A stretch of 64,000 nt of DNA. It comes from Clytia hemisphaerica (lineage: Eukaryota > Cnidaria > Hydrozoa > Leptothecata > Clytiidae). The notes beneath the pieces were generated by a model. It was not told where the DNA came from. It ran no database searches and saw nothing but the letters and a program-made list of their open reading frames with translations. The stretch is from positions 457,501 through 521,500 of the forward strand of contig CACVBU010000490.1 in assembly GCA_902728285.1 (NCBI GenBank). The letters are read 5' to 3'. Positions within the stretch are counted from its first letter, which is position 1, and every line of letters begins with the position of its first letter. Shown one piece after another: positions 24,901-34,799 of this stretch. A program made the translations under genes and the position numbers.

Positions 24901-27900
24901 ATCCCTAAGAAGAAAAACACAAAGGAAAAAGTCATTGAAACAATATAATAATATAAAAAATGTAAGAATGAAAAAACGACGGTTTCAGATACCGTAGCGT
25001 CGTATCCACTGACCTTTATATACCCTGGACCAAGTCTCTCAATCCGGGCAAAGCAAAATCTTTGATCGGAGTTTTTTGAAAAGTGGTACCCTAATGGCGG
25101 CACTACTCAATAGCGATGTAAATGCATCGAGAGTGCTAGGTATACTTTCCATCGAATATTTTTGCTGATATAGTGCCGTTAAACGTTAATTTTCAACTTT
25201 GCAATGGCTTCTTCTCGGGTACCAATTCCAAAAAAAATCCAAGCAAAATGGCAAATATAGCTTGGTCCAGGGATATATAAAGGTCAGTGGTTGTATCACG
25301 TAGTAGTATCACGGTCGCAAAAACATTAAGGAGACTATCCTATCCACGAATATAAGTCGTAGGAATATTCATGAACGGGTTTATCTACCAATTGAATTTA
25401 CAGCCGGTTTAGTTTGGCTATATTCGATGCTCTACAACGGAAATGTGTGTCTGACTACCGCCCCATCGGCGATTGCCTCTGCGTATAAAAATATATAGAA
25501 AATATATACTCCAGTACTCGCAGTGCTGACGAGTCCCAATAAGGACGAAATGCATATGTTGCTCTGCCACCCAAATCTCCTGAGTGAATATAGCTGGACA
25601 GAAATTCTTATTTCTTCACATATATATTTTCTATATTTTCCTGCTTTTAGAATCCATGTGATGCAGACGATAACATCGTCTAAACATTTCGGGTGCGTCG
25701 CAATAAGATACAGAGGATCACAACGTTTAACATTCAACTTTTACAAATCACAAAAAATTCTCTCGACTTTCAACCTAGTTCCCTGTGTATTATCGGCTTT
25801 TTTTATTCTTACTGTACTGATAGAGCCTGATGATCGCCTGGCGTTCATCAGTAACGTAAATAAAGCCTGGAATACACGGGGACGAGGTTGCTCGATTTCA
25901 TTAAATACCCAGCTGACACACAACGTTGTTTCAACGTTAATCTAATGTTCGCAACGTCCATATAACGTTAGATGAACGTTCAGCCAATGTTGTGTGCTAG
26001 CTGGGTAAGCATAAATTTGCTTACCATTGCCACCCTCAACTTGAAGAATTTCCAACATGATAACGATTTTTGCCGTTCTTTTTCCGATTGTTTAAGTGTT
26101 TGATTCATACGTCTATGAAATGAGAAAGATAGATATTTTCAAACAGTCATCAAAGCAAGGTTTTTCGACTGAGACGGAAAAAGGATTTCACACATCAAAT
26201 TCGAGCAAATTCTTGAACTTTTGCTTTGGTGAATTATGCAGAATTTTGAGACGGAAAAGTTTCTTTATATACTTCACTGAGACAGAAGGGAAAGTGTCAA
26301 TTTAATTGTCAGATGGCGTACGGTGTATTTCCCATACAAAAAATCACACTGTTTAAAAGAAGGTTATGAAATTCTATCGATGTTAATCACCTCAAGGGTA
26401 CCATTAAGTGCTTTTGGCGTCATCGAGGTTTCGCTAAATTCGAATTCTCATCTAAATGGCAAAACCCTCTCCTCCTCCTGTCCCCTCAGACAAGAAGAAC
26501 TCTCAAGTCATCGGTTTGTTAACATGGCCTACTAAATCTATATTTATGATTTGCTAACATTTATGTTCATCCTTCTCTCATTTAACAAACAGTACTGTAA
26601 CTTGGTCTAATATCGACATCCATATTCTAATTCCGACACCCTTCTTTAAAGTTAGGAATAATATGAAGGTTGGAATCGCCGATGGAAACTTTTTTGCATA
26701 GAGTTCATAGAATGGAAAAAATCTTTTGTCTATCAGTGATTCCAACCTTTCCTATTATTCCCATTTCTAATAAGAGTGTTGAAATTAGAGGAGGGATGTC
26801 GACATTAGACCAACTTACGGTAACTGACTCACCTGACAGATTTCCGTTGCGCCATAGGAGCCGGTATACTTCTAAGTTCATCTTCATGTAAGCCATCTTC
26901 CATATCGATTATTCCAGCCACGTCACTTCGTACCAGGCTCTTTGATCGACCATCATCGACATTTGGCGTTCTAGAGCCGCGGCGTCGAAGACTTCTTCTG
27001 GAAGCACTTTGGTAAGAACGCGTGTGATCTAAGTTGCTAGGAAGGTCGGCGAAAAGATTGGATAGACCGAGGTCGTCTTCTGGTGCCGGCTCATTGCTAT
27101 TGTGATCAAAGTCTGAAATCGAAAGAGGAAAAAAAATAAACACAAGAGTGGACCAAGCGTTGCGCTTTATTCTTTTTTGCTGCTTTAATACTGGCTACCC
27201 TTCTAAAATTCCCTTACCCCGTATATTCGGTTTAAAGTTTAGCTAATCAATATCGTAGAAGAAAGGGCCTGGTATAAAGGGTTAACAATTTATTCCGGTT
27301 ATAAGATTCTTTGTAAACATCTGTGAATAAGAACGACTAATGAACATTTTTCTCGGGTAATAAAAACATTCACAAAATGGTGAAATAAAGAACATTTTAA
27401 TAACATTTTTAGGCTTAAAACTGAAAATGTTAAGAATACCCGAAGGCTTCAAAAACTTTGGATGGTCTTATAAAAAAACGTCTATTCGAAGTATTTTGAA
27501 AAGCTATGATACATTCCTAACACAGGGAACGAACGGTATAATTTATACGAAGATGATGAAGCTCGTCAAAGCTTTGAGCATTTCAAAGACCAACTCAATT
27601 TGACCATGTATGCGAATCTATCTCACAAAGTAGATTTGAAACTGAAAGAAATACGAATTACCTAATGTTGTAAAATCTGACTCTAAAAATTGTTTATTTT
27701 CGTCGATCGTTTTCAACGGCATAATTTTCCTGTTCATATTGTAGAGATAATAATTTACCAGTGAAATCTATACATTGCTACAGCAAAAACATTTTCAACA
27801 CGGTTGTTGTTAAGTGTTGTTAAGCTGAAGGTTGCTGTTTATTATCACATACAGTATCAAAAATAAATCTGCTGATGAAAATTTATGAAAAATCATATTC

Positions 27901-29286
27901 CGTGAGTGTAATTCATATAACTACACATAATTACATCATTTGTATAGCTATTATCATAATTATCTTGAAATCCCTAGAGGTTATGAAAAGGAATCAATTT
28001 CAAAAGTTTTAAAAAATTTATACCTACTGTACTCCCATACATGCTTTGTTAAAAAGATGGATGGTATTATAATATTGTAGCAGACATACAAGAAAAATGC
28101 AAAAGAAAAATGTCTACATTTACACAAGATAAATATTTGCAAGTTCAATGAAAGGTTCCTGTTTCGACAAGAAATTTTTCTCAAAGTTTTTTAAAACTTC
28201 ATCATCACCATCTCCCAGCTCAAATACCTTATCTAGTGAACTCTTACGTTCCAAATAAACGGCCCCCCCTTGAAAACGAAGGAAGATATGACGTAGCCTG
28301 AGTAAAACTCCTACTCTTCGGGATATGAGCATTGCTCTTGTTTTGAATATTGAAATTCTCTGGATAAATCGCATGCGCACTAAGGTTTTCATGAAACAAT
28401 AGAGAGTTTCAAAACCTAAGCCAATCATCTGTGTTTTAAACATTCTTTTATTTGAAATCTCTATTGATAAACATATTTTGTGAAAGTTGTCTATTATTTT
28501 TAAACCTATTAATAAGCAATTCCCGGTGAGGGTTACTAGTGGCCGCCTATAGCAGTGCCTATAGACCAAGAGTAAGGCCTAAAAGCCTGGAGCTGTCTAT
28601 TATGTAGACTACGCCCCCCCCCCGGCAATTAGGTTCCCTCGTTTCTTCGAACCCTCCCCCCCCGTTTATTTGGAACGTAAGAGTACGATAATACTGCTAT
28701 GTAAATGGAGGTATGGAATTCCGGTAGGAACATTTTAAGAATTTATGAACTCTAAAATACCCAATCTCTTAAGATGTTGCACAAAAATACATACAAAATG
28801 GTGAAAATAGAACATTTTAAGAAAATTTCAGGTTTAATACTCAAAATAGTTAAGAATATCCGTAGGCTTCAAAAATTTTGGATATTACTGTATTATAAAG
28901 AAACGTGTATTCGAAATCCTTATAAGTGGGAGCTCTGAGGTCTAAACAGAAGCCAAAAATGGGAAAGTTTTCGAAGATGAAGGAAAAATCGGTGGAGTGA
29001 GCCAAATAAACGCCATTATAAAAACCCCAGTAAAGCCTATTGTTTCTTTCCATTATTTCTTACTCTTGATAATAACAAAGGAAAAGCTAACAAAAAAGTT
29101 AAAATAAGATCAGTGTTTTTCTATAAAGGACTATGAAAAACTTACATTCTGAAGTATCAGCAAAGAGGCCCATCTCGATGGTATCGATGCCATTTTGTTG
29201 CGGTGGCCGTCCTCGATCGTCATCCATAGACGGTGACGGTGTTTGTCTTGGAGACTTCACGAAAATCCTTCGAGTCTCAATCTTGA
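6906..29286 (-). CDS. TMC: Transmembrane channel-like (TMC) protein, 17 exons assembled
   Basis: Multi-pass membrane protein of the TMC family (TMEM16-like fold; TMC1/2 form the hair-cell mechanotransduction channel, other members are less well defined). Exons in coding order: 29286-29146, 27112-26833, 26112-26025, 24904-24823, 24322-24057, 23127-22973, 21858-21711, 19674-19510, 17784-17624, 16918-16837, 16204-16107, 12075-12000, 11211-11081, 10436-10407, 9426-9289, 8911-8833, 6983-6906 (TAA). All have AG/GT borders and all phases agree; from a possible start at 29227 (MDDDRGRP) they give about 712 residues. Recognisable family blocks are ELWRSPLKEVEGHFG, GVLSYF...FGFIVVPQ, YNMELAY..VGGAY, CNKVFAGWDYC, W.SPR.EV.LTLWR, CWENQVG, FFAPLIPV..IIKLFILFYVK and LLKDQL..EGRDKRFL. 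About nine hydrophobic segments are visible. The acidic/arginine-rich N-terminus is poorly conserved. A conserved loop between 16107 and 12075 was not found, and exons 5' of 29286 may exist. Confidence 0.93.
7050..7301. mobile_element. TACACGTTTT / GTTCTTA MITE
   Basis: Ends TACACATTTTCTTTATAA and TTATAAAATAAAACGTGTA. The interior is full of ATGTTCTTA and GAAGCCTTAAAATGTTC and carries TTTTGGCCATCGAAGCC. Relatives are at 10106-10320 and, degenerate, at about 2580-2760, 4808-4930, 9600-9970, 27345-27485 and 28760-28915. It is the most abundant small element here. Confidence 0.7.
7941..8372. mobile_element. CGCG-rich MITE flanked by TA
   Basis: Inverted termini CTTTAGGCGTACAAACTTTC and GAAAGTTTCTACGCCTAAAG, each flanked by TA. 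At least ten TTTCGCGA/TCGCGAAA palindromes lie inside. A fragment beginning ACTTTAGGCGTAAAAATATC is at about 23694. Confidence 0.85.
10106..10320. mobile_element. TACACGTTTT / GTTCTTA MITE
   Basis: Best-defined copy: TACACGTTTCTTTTATAAGA at the left and TTCTTATAAAAAAAACGTGT plus A at the right, consistent with a TA target. It lies in a TMC intron. Confidence 0.75.
10550..10820. mobile_element. MITE with TACACCCCTGTC ends, third copy, opposite orientation
   Basis: Inverted with respect to the other two copies (TTTACTGGAAAATTTGACAA near the left end). Located in the TMC intron between exons 11211-11081 and 10436-10407. Confidence 0.72.
11677..11880. mobile_element. Truncated copy of the CCACTGACC MITE
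   Basis: Shares CCACTGACCTTTTTATACCC, GCAAAATCTTTGATCGGAGT and CCCTAATGGCGGCA with 25006-25290 but lacks the right terminus. Confidence 0.75.
12150..12425 (-). mobile_element. tRNA-derived SINE
   Basis: On the minus strand an RNA polymerase III box A-like GTGGTGTAGTGGTAGAGGAT and box B-like GTGGGTTCAACCTCC lie at tRNA-like spacing, followed by a non-tRNA body (GATGCCTCTCTGCTTGATGC). It lies in the TMC intron upstream (transcriptionally) of exon 12075-12000. Confidence 0.75.
14323..15618 (-). CDS. Intronless nested gene: putative type II membrane glycoprotein, unknown family
   Basis: An uninterrupted 431-codon frame on the same strand as TMC, lying wholly inside the TMC intron between exons 16204-16107 and 12075-12000. 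I do not recognise the family. Residues 1-30 are a short N-terminal segment. Residues about 31-51 are hydrophobic (MAGVSICFLCFIVCMPVSMA) and would act as a signal anchor. The remainder is soluble-looking with seven N-glycosylation sequons (about N63, N116, N159, N269, N303, N307, N364), which suggests a lumenal or extracellular domain. A Trp/His-rich patch (FWNWLP near 207, VWRWHHWRP near 225) stands out. Length, composition and absence of stops make chance unlikely, because no other frame in the window exceeds 200 codons. It lacks introns while its neighbours are intron-rich, so a retrocopy or lineage-specific single-exon gene is possible. Confidence 0.75.
   Translation of the reverse strand: MVSSEYAVAVQELSFETLKSIQMIMYRSIPMAGVSICFLCFIVCMPVSMAFRLTTTTCFEVRNVSIIPYVDAPGSALQDSIVQLRYLVKSMLYEPCFIVWTFSPVQNRLIRLSEENYTQFIETQFQAVTKTDEDDLLELLLNIRHHNDNNMQTLFFVFNVSPIRSHYDHKVIQQAQNMYEKKQIDVVVWKLRNSFYEVFLTRLPETFWNWLPKQNLLVDDTSGDVWRWHHWRPLGIGSPPFDPHLHRILMDLMSNPQYDWQKRYTRNTNVTCRTSKRINLYFWGMENGDRVPSNKIWNDIFENLSLNATFNRIYVFEPFTNHFIFPTHKIHQLTDEFIKEMKEEEQKDDIIVIHLPITISQSYNGSPSSPMKFSKENTIHIYETLNTLEDTPQLRKGSSMNYIMIQENDYFNPLFFELVIQQVNRILCEMN
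17361..17556. mobile_element. Hairpin MITE, copy also at 1-210
   Basis: Imperfect terminal inverted repeats: GAAGTGAAGCCACTTATTTC at one end and the reverse of GAAATAAATGGCTTCACTTT at the other, with TCTGGATGGGAAATA in both arms. The same element starts the duplicated copy at position 1. Confidence 0.65.
17963..18458. mobile_element. Second copy of the GGTCGGTAGTAAAA element
   Basis: Same termini and same flanks (TGCCAACCA / TGCCAACGA) as 621-1189, so it was present before the segmental duplication. About 70 bp shorter inside. Confidence 0.75.
18728..18967. mobile_element. MITE with TTAGACCATGTT ends, right-hand copy
   Basis: Same element as 1461-1665 with a more complete left arm (GACGTTACGGAAACGAAACG). 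It lies in the TMC intron between exons 19674-19510 and 17784-17624. Confidence 0.7.
19865..21200. repeat. About 467-bp tandem repeat, 3 units, CCGGAAAA-rich
   Basis: Units start at about 19868, 20336 and 20803 with AGTTCYGG...TTGA followed by CATGCTTGATGG; the third is shorter. Each unit holds the motif pair TTTCCGGCATTTTCGGCCGG, so the array is rich in short palindromes. It ends in a GACGGACGGACGAACGAACG tract. It lies in the TMC intron between exons 21858-21711 and 19674-19510. Confidence 0.85.
21334..21470. repeat. About 16-bp tandem repeat, GGTTCGAGTTAT
   Basis: Eight or so units of TTCGAGTTATRGAGG. The left duplicate at about 2905-3045 has a shorter, diverged set. It resembles the ends of pogo-like elements scattered nearby (TTCGAGTTACAGAGGCTC at about 60920). 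Confidence 0.75.
21832..22075 (-). repeat. 78-bp minisatellite (3 units) spanning a TMC splice acceptor
   Basis: On the minus strand each unit contains a TTTCCAG acceptor followed by the first 35 or so nt of the TMC exon 21858-21711 (LAQGFTESIV), then diverges into ATTCCCTGCTCAGGG and runs to TGA in the TMC frame. Exon-start positions are 21858 (true), 21936 and 22014. The true exon is the last unit met in transcription. Confidence 0.93.
22093..22373. mobile_element. MITE with TACACCCCTGTC ends
   Basis: Same family as 3701-4183 and without its internal extra sequence, so that insertion happened after the duplication. Ends TGTGACACAGGGGGTGTA. Confidence 0.75.
23180..23387. mobile_element. MITE with ACCGTATTACTTCGA ends
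   Basis: ACCGTATTACTTCGAGTAAA at the left and TTTGAAGTAATACGGT at the right. The interior has repeated GGGCGTTTATTCGAAGG blocks. A shorter copy is at 57526-57630 in a Miro intron. Confidence 0.8.
24057..24322 (-). CDS. TMC: TMC exon 5: first membrane segment and first extracellular loop
   Basis: Encodes 88 residues beginning HFGNGVLSYF and carrying the first strongly hydrophobic span (IFLKSLILLNLVIFF...FGFIVV). An extracellular loop follows with NIT, NFT and NRT sequons. The acceptor is TTTTTCCAG and the donor GAA/GTAAGT. This is the most family-diagnostic part of the gene: TMC proteins share a FG.GVLSYF..L..LL.LN motif here. It joins the preceding exon (24904-24823, ending KEVE plus one base) to restore a Gly codon. 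Confidence 0.93.
25006..25290. mobile_element. MITE with CCACTGACCTTTATATACCC ends
   Basis: Left end CCACTGACCTTTATATACCC and right end GGGATATATAAAGGTCAGTG plus G, with TGGACCAAG/CTTGGTCCA just inside. A truncated copy lies at about 11677-11880. Confidence 0.82.
25907..26006. mobile_element. AACGTTGTGTG MITE, intact 100-bp copy
   Basis: Terminal inverted repeats ACCCAGCTGACACACAACGT and ATGTTGTGTGCTAGCTGGGT, with an AACGTTAGATGAACGTT interior. It ends 18 bp from the donor of TMC exon 26112-26025. A relic start is also seen at about 57913 (ACCCAGCTGGCACAAGTGTT). Confidence 0.8.
26025..26112 (-). CDS. TMC: TMC exon 3: short basic N-terminal exon
   Basis: A cryptic 88-nt exon, found because the flanking exons were out of phase. 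It starts after TTTCATAG and ends ATG/GTAAGC. It encodes 29 residues (RMNQTLKQ...CWKFFKLRVAM) rich in Lys/Arg and aromatics, typical of the cytoplasmic stretch before the first TMC helix. A MITE (25907-26006) sits only 18 bp into the following intron. Confidence 0.8.
26593..26822. mobile_element. MITE with TACTGTAACTTGGTCTAAT ends, TMC intron copy
   Basis: TACTGTAACTTGGTCTAATA at the left and the inverse (TTAGACCAACTTACGGTA) at the right, with TCGACATCC arms. It ends about 10 bp from the donor of TMC exon 27112-26833. A second copy is at 51254-51472. Confidence 0.8.
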
Positions 29287-29954
29287 CTGTGAAATTCCCT
29301 CAACACCAAGTTTTCATTTTGTTATAAAATTTTCATTGTTTTTGTTGTGTGTTCTTTTTTGTGCTGAAATATTTTTAAGAAGAAATTAATGATCAATGCC
29401 AATATCTTCATTCTCTATCTCTACAAATATATATTACATTAACAGTTTTTTTACACCCAAACTTTTTGGAAGAAATAACTACACTCTAAAACGGAAATGA
29501 GAAAATTTTTACACTATTCCAAAAGGGTCTTTCAAAATCTGAATTTTTCATCATAATTTGAGAAACAATTATAACAACATGTTCTAAAGAAGATTGAAAG
29601 AAGAAACTTAAAAAAACAAAGATACATTTTGAAAAACTTATCAACTTCTTATTTAAAAAACACATTATCTTTTCTTTGCTAATAAATCAAGAAGCAGAAA
29701 GGAAGATAAAAGAAGAGCAATCGAAGAAAAGTGAAAAGGGTAATCAAAAAAAAGAGAAATCAAACTCAAGAACATTATTATACTTTCTGTTTTCATTCCA
29801 AAACACCACAGGTCCTCCATGTTGAAATAATGGAAACTCCTTCAAACCAAAATAGAACATATTCATCAAAAATGAATAATTTAACATTAGATTGTAAGGA
29901 GATTTACTGTAGCCATTAGAAACGATCTGAACTGTACTTTAACATTTTATATAA

Positions 29955-30110
29955 AGAGGTTCTTAGAATTCATTGCAATGTCTTCTGCGGACCCAACAGC
30001 TGATTGGTTGAAAATGACGTTTTGACTGTTTTTACGTCAATTACAACCAATCAGCTGTTGGGTCCGTGACGTAATGTCAGAAGACATTGCAATGGTGCAT
30101 ATCTTAGAAT
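29955..30110. mobile_element. Hairpin MITE (CATTGCAATGTCTTCTG arms)
   Basis: Inverted arms CATTGCAATGTCTTCTGCGG...CCAACAGCTGATTGGTTG and their inverse. A related partial copy is in a Miro intron at about 55732-55846. Confidence 0.75.
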
Positions 30111-33100
30111 TGATTCCTATCTTCGAATTTTTTTTAAAGCACATCAAGTAACATCTACATGCTAAAGTTGTTTTAGAACAAAGCTTTAGATTAATAGTTT
30201 CTTTTAAGAAATAATAAATAATGAACTGAAATGCTTATCTTCTATAGCTAATTAAAAAAAATTACGCTCTAATGTGTAATTTTAGACTATCTAGTTTTGA
30301 AAATTAACATTTCCCAGTTCATTAATTGATATATCTAAAGGATAGTCATCGATACCTTTATTTCTCTTAATTTTTTTGATTTGTTTGTGAATTGAAACTA
30401 ATAGGATTGAAAAAAATAGACAGTATGCAGTAAAAAAAACAAAAATATCTATTCAACTTAATTGAAAGGGGAAAACAAAGTTGAACTAATCAGACGCTCA
30501 GCTAATTGAAAAATACCCTTGAGCCCCAGGACAAGTTTGGAGGTTCTACAGTAAATGCTTTCTTATAAGAATATATATACTCTATAATAAGAATGTTCTC
30601 AGATTGGATTTGGCCAAAAAATTAAGAATAAACTAAGAATATATTGCCATCATAAAATTCGGTACATTTTTACTTATAAATTGTCAATCACTCCCCATCA
30701 AAACGCTTAAAAACGTTCACAAAAAATGAAATACTCTGTATTATTTTTGTCAAATTTAGGTTGTATTTGGAATAAAATACTGTGAAAACTAATTTAGGAT
30801 GATTGCCCCAAAAAGATGAAATATTTTAACATCATTCTTATAAAAAGTGTGTACTATAAAAGTGTCTACGGGCCAGACACAGATAATCAAAAGTGTGTTA
30901 AATAGGTGTTAATTTCTTGTGACATTAAAATGAAAAAAAAGTATTGTATTGCACATAAAACATATAATATTTAAAACCAATAATCCAATCATTCAATCAA
31001 AACAATTGATTTTTTTCAAATTCCAGACATATTTCAGGATTTATTTTTAAGGAAAAGGTAATTGTCACAAACTTGGATTAAAGGTAATTAAAACTTTACA
31101 TTGGATTGAAAACATTACATTGGAACCACCATGGTTTTTTCCTCACAGATCAGTAATCACACTAAATTTTAGCAAGGTCGTATTATAATACCAAACACTG
31201 GTTTAAAAAAGAATAATCTGTATTATACATGATACCTGCAGGAGACAAAAATGTTGAACATGTGGCGGATAGTTAAATGTATGTCATGTAAAGTTCTGCC
31301 TTCAGAAAAATTTGAGAAAAAAATGAAACTTAAAATAAAAAGTTAGGGACCATTTGAAGATAGCCATGAAAAACTCATAAACTAAAAACCAAAATACTTC
31401 TCCTGCTCTCCATAATACACTAGAAAGCCTGGTATCAAATTCTTGCATTGAGAAGATCCCATACACTGAGAGAAGGCAAATGTTGCCAATGTCTCACAAA
31501 TTCATAAAACCTTTGCTGTCGTCAAGTAACAACCTCCACATTCCTATCACAACAAACAAAACGCCCGTTCAAGATATTCCACAATTTACAGTTGCGGCGC
31601 TTGCCCTTTGAATAAAAAACAAGGTCGCAGGGTAACAAATGGGGTCTCAATATTATTTGTATTATAGAATAACCCAAAAGCAAACTTTTTACCCTAAGAT
31701 TTTTCCTATGCTATCTAGGGTTTCTTCACAATCAGGCTACTTTGATCTAAAATGTGGAAATTTGCCTGATTTTATCCAGTTTTCAGAGCATGTCAGCCTG
31801 TGTCAGCAGTCCCAAAGAAAAATTATATTTTTGAAATCCTGCCCTTATTAAGCTTAACAAACAGTAACCAATTTTCAGTGAGTTTGTATCTAGAAAATTA
31901 TTTAAAAAATTGCCCCTGCCCTGGAAAATGGAGAAGACCTCCAACATATTTCTAGTAATTTTCCAACATACTCTGCAAAGTGGGTTTTGCTTGTGTTTCT
32001 AAACAAATTGGTCATAATAAAATCAGAAGCTTTAATTGGTAGCTTTGCGAAGAATAGCAGGGCATTCTGTCTGTGGAAGTGAAAAACTGCAACTTGGAGA
32101 ATGTGCATATAGTGTGCAACACCCCTCCAACTCCCACCTGAAAAAGGTCACCCCACCCTACATAGGGTTACCCTACCTGAAAACTCTTATCAGCCCAACC
32201 CCCACCTTAATTGACAATCCCTACCTAAATTTGGAAAATCTTGATCCCCGACCATGTTGTGATAAAAAGTCCTTAGACTGGAGAAAAATGAACTTTAAAC
32301 ACTTTTTTTCAACATTTTTTGAATTTTATATTTATTTTTCTCTTGTGTGTGTCGGAAAAATGATTGAAAAAGACAGAAGAATACGGAAAAATCTACAACC
32401 CCTACGTCTGAAAAAAGTCACCTGCACCTACACAGTCACAGTCACATTTGAAATTTCTCACCAACGCTAACCCCTACCTTTTTTTAAAAATCAAAAAACT
32501 ATGATTGGCAGTGCTGTGCTGAACTATGCAATTTGCTGAAGAGTTTGCTAAATTGCTTGGGTCAAGTGGGTTTGTAGGTACGTGGGTTGAGTTGGTGTGT
32601 GGGTGACTGGGTCAAATTTTGGTTGGGGTGCCTTGGTAAAAATATTTTTGTGTTGGAATATTTTGGGTAGATCAAATTTTTTCACATAGATCCATCCATT
32701 TGATTAACACATTTTTTTATAAGCAACCAGGTTACTAGCAGCCATCGAAAAATTTTTCTGTTCGAGTCACCCACCCGCATCATATTTTCCACTGATTTTC
32801 CGATGCGGAGAAGTGGGAAAAAATCCGGAAAAGAATTTTGTGCTTTTAACGTATAGCTATTTTCTCTAGTTCTTCTCTGCTGAACAAACGAACACATAAA
32901 AAAAAACAAATAACACTGATAAATTAGATTGAAACTACGACTGAGAACAGCATTATTTAGCTATATTTCGCAAGAACACAAAAAAGATGGTCCACCCTGA
33001 TGATCAGAAGAAGAAAATTGGCTTTCTGACGCGATTTAAAAAAAACCTGAAATCCTTCTGACTGTGCCTGCCTGCCTGCATGTATTTTTTACAACCACTG

Positions 33101-34254
33101 CAACGTGAACAGAACAATTTTCTGATGGCTGCCTAAGGCTTGAGGAACCAAACGGGTGAGAACAAGTCATAAAATTAAAAGTTAGCGCTCTGTGGTTGTG
33201 ACGTAGTTTACAAACTTGTTAAGATAAAATGACAACTGCAAACTAGAAATTGGCATATTTACCCCCTGACTTGACACCTGTATCCCTGATGCCAGATAAT
33301 GAAAACCACAGATTGCTTTCCTCTATTATCTATCAGAAAGTATCAATGTCTACAGTAGTTAGAAATCAAATTTCGTACACCTTAATACTTTTTTATGGGA
33401 CAAATAGGCCCAAAAATCAATAAAAATTGATAAAAATCCACTAAAGGGATAATTTTACCCCCTGGTTTGTCCAGTTGCACTCTGAATGTGATAGTTTTAA
33501 GTCATAATTGTAATTTTCCAGAGTATATTACACAAAGATCAAGTTAAAACTATTTTCGAAGATATTTTAGGCGAGATAAGCAGTGAAAATTGCTCAAATT
33601 ATGTAAAAATTCAATAAAATGGGCATTTTTGCCCCCCTGAAGCATCAAAAATGAAACTAAATACAGCTGACAAGAAATTTTTCTGGTGTATCGCACCAAA
33701 TTTTATCATAGCACAAAGTTTGTGCCTCATTAAAGGTTGTTTTGGTAGGTCCCAGTCTTATAAAGTGTCAAAATTCAGTGAAAATACACAAATTTTCCCT
33801 ATTTTGCCCCAGGTAAACCCCCAAAAATAATTTTTCGCAAAAATCTTTGGCCAATGATGATCAACAATCTATCTTGAAACTATTGGCAAAGTTTCAAAGC
33901 AATTGGTCAATTCATTCATGAGATATAGCAAATTATATCATACATGGAAAGATATTTTCCTTAACAAATCCTTACAAAGGGTAAAAAGTACCCCCTAAAC
34001 TCGGGCCCAATATGAAAAATTGACCAGGAGTTAGCTTTGGGGACCGACCATTTCTTAAACTAGGATAGTTGAGCATTCCAAAAATATATAGTTTATCCTG
34101 TAGAATCTTGGGTTAAGCAAAATGCCATTTTTCAGGTTTGGCTCCTGGACTAGTAAGGTATTCTTGACATCCACGTCTAAGAGGCCTGTGTTCGATGCTA
34201 TTATTACGACTCACTTGGCAAGTGACCGTATTTTAGTTCAGAGGCCTATCAGAG
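30111..34254. other. No supportable gene
   Basis: AT-rich sequence with frequent stops in all frames. The 31639-31851 and 32036-32470 reading frames show no recognisable domain and no consistent splice structure. A CCCCACC/CACCTAC-rich stretch lies at 32110-32230. No inverted-repeat element was resolved. Confidence 0.6.
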
Positions 34255-34600
34255 GCCTATATTTTGTCAACATTTAATTACTGCCCTTTAATCTGGATGT
34301 ATGGCTGCAAAGGCAACAATACCCTCATTAACAAAGTCCATGTGAGGGCGTTGCGAGCAGTCTATTTTGTTTTCTCTTCAGACTTTGAAACTCTGCTAAA
34401 AAAGGATGCCAGTGTTTCCATACATGTTAAGAATCTTAGATTTCTTCTCCGTGCAGTATATAATATTATTTGGAGAGAAAGCCCAAGTTTTTTTATGGGA
34501 TATGTTTACTCTAACAAAGTCGCCATATATACTTCGTTCTGGAAATAAGAGAGATGAGATGAGATTTTTAGAAGATGCATTATTGATATGAGGATTCCCA
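34255..34600 (+). pseudogene. LINE reverse transcriptase C-terminal fragment
   Basis: Translates to FNYCPLIWM..., INKVHVRALRAVY, FETLLKKDASVSIHVKNLRF, the conserved end of non-LTR retrotransposon reverse transcriptases. Near a T run at about 34490 the frame shifts by one; the remainder reads FLWDMFTLTKSPYILRSGN, the usual LINE tail. Truncated upstream, so non-functional. A weak similar stretch (ISRRVGVLLRLRHIF) on the minus strand near 28290-28330 may be another relic. Confidence 0.85.
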
Positions 34601-34799
34601 TTTCCGTAAAATTGCGATTCCCATTTCCGTAAACTCGCGATCCCCCATGGTTGCAAAATGGTGGCTATGGGTAATTCCTTTGTTCTTTAGCTATTTTCTT
34701 TTGTTCTATGTGAGGTAAAGGCGCTTCACAAAATCAGTGAAGATCTTATCGCGATTCTCAGATTTACGGAAAACACCAGCTTTTTGCTGATTTTTGCCT

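Noticed and set aside
25523..25945. 140-codon plus-strand frame
   Set aside because: Crosses two inverted-repeat elements (25773-25890 and the start of 25907-26006) in a TMC intron; chance opening.
28120..28569. 149-codon minus-strand frame in the first TMC intron
   Set aside because: Only a faint LINE-like string (ISRRVGVLLRLRHIF); otherwise unrecognised and not phase-linked to TMC exons.
32036..32470. 144-codon plus-strand frame
   Set aside because: Proline/threonine-rich start from CCCACC tracts and no domain; nothing upstream or downstream supports splicing.
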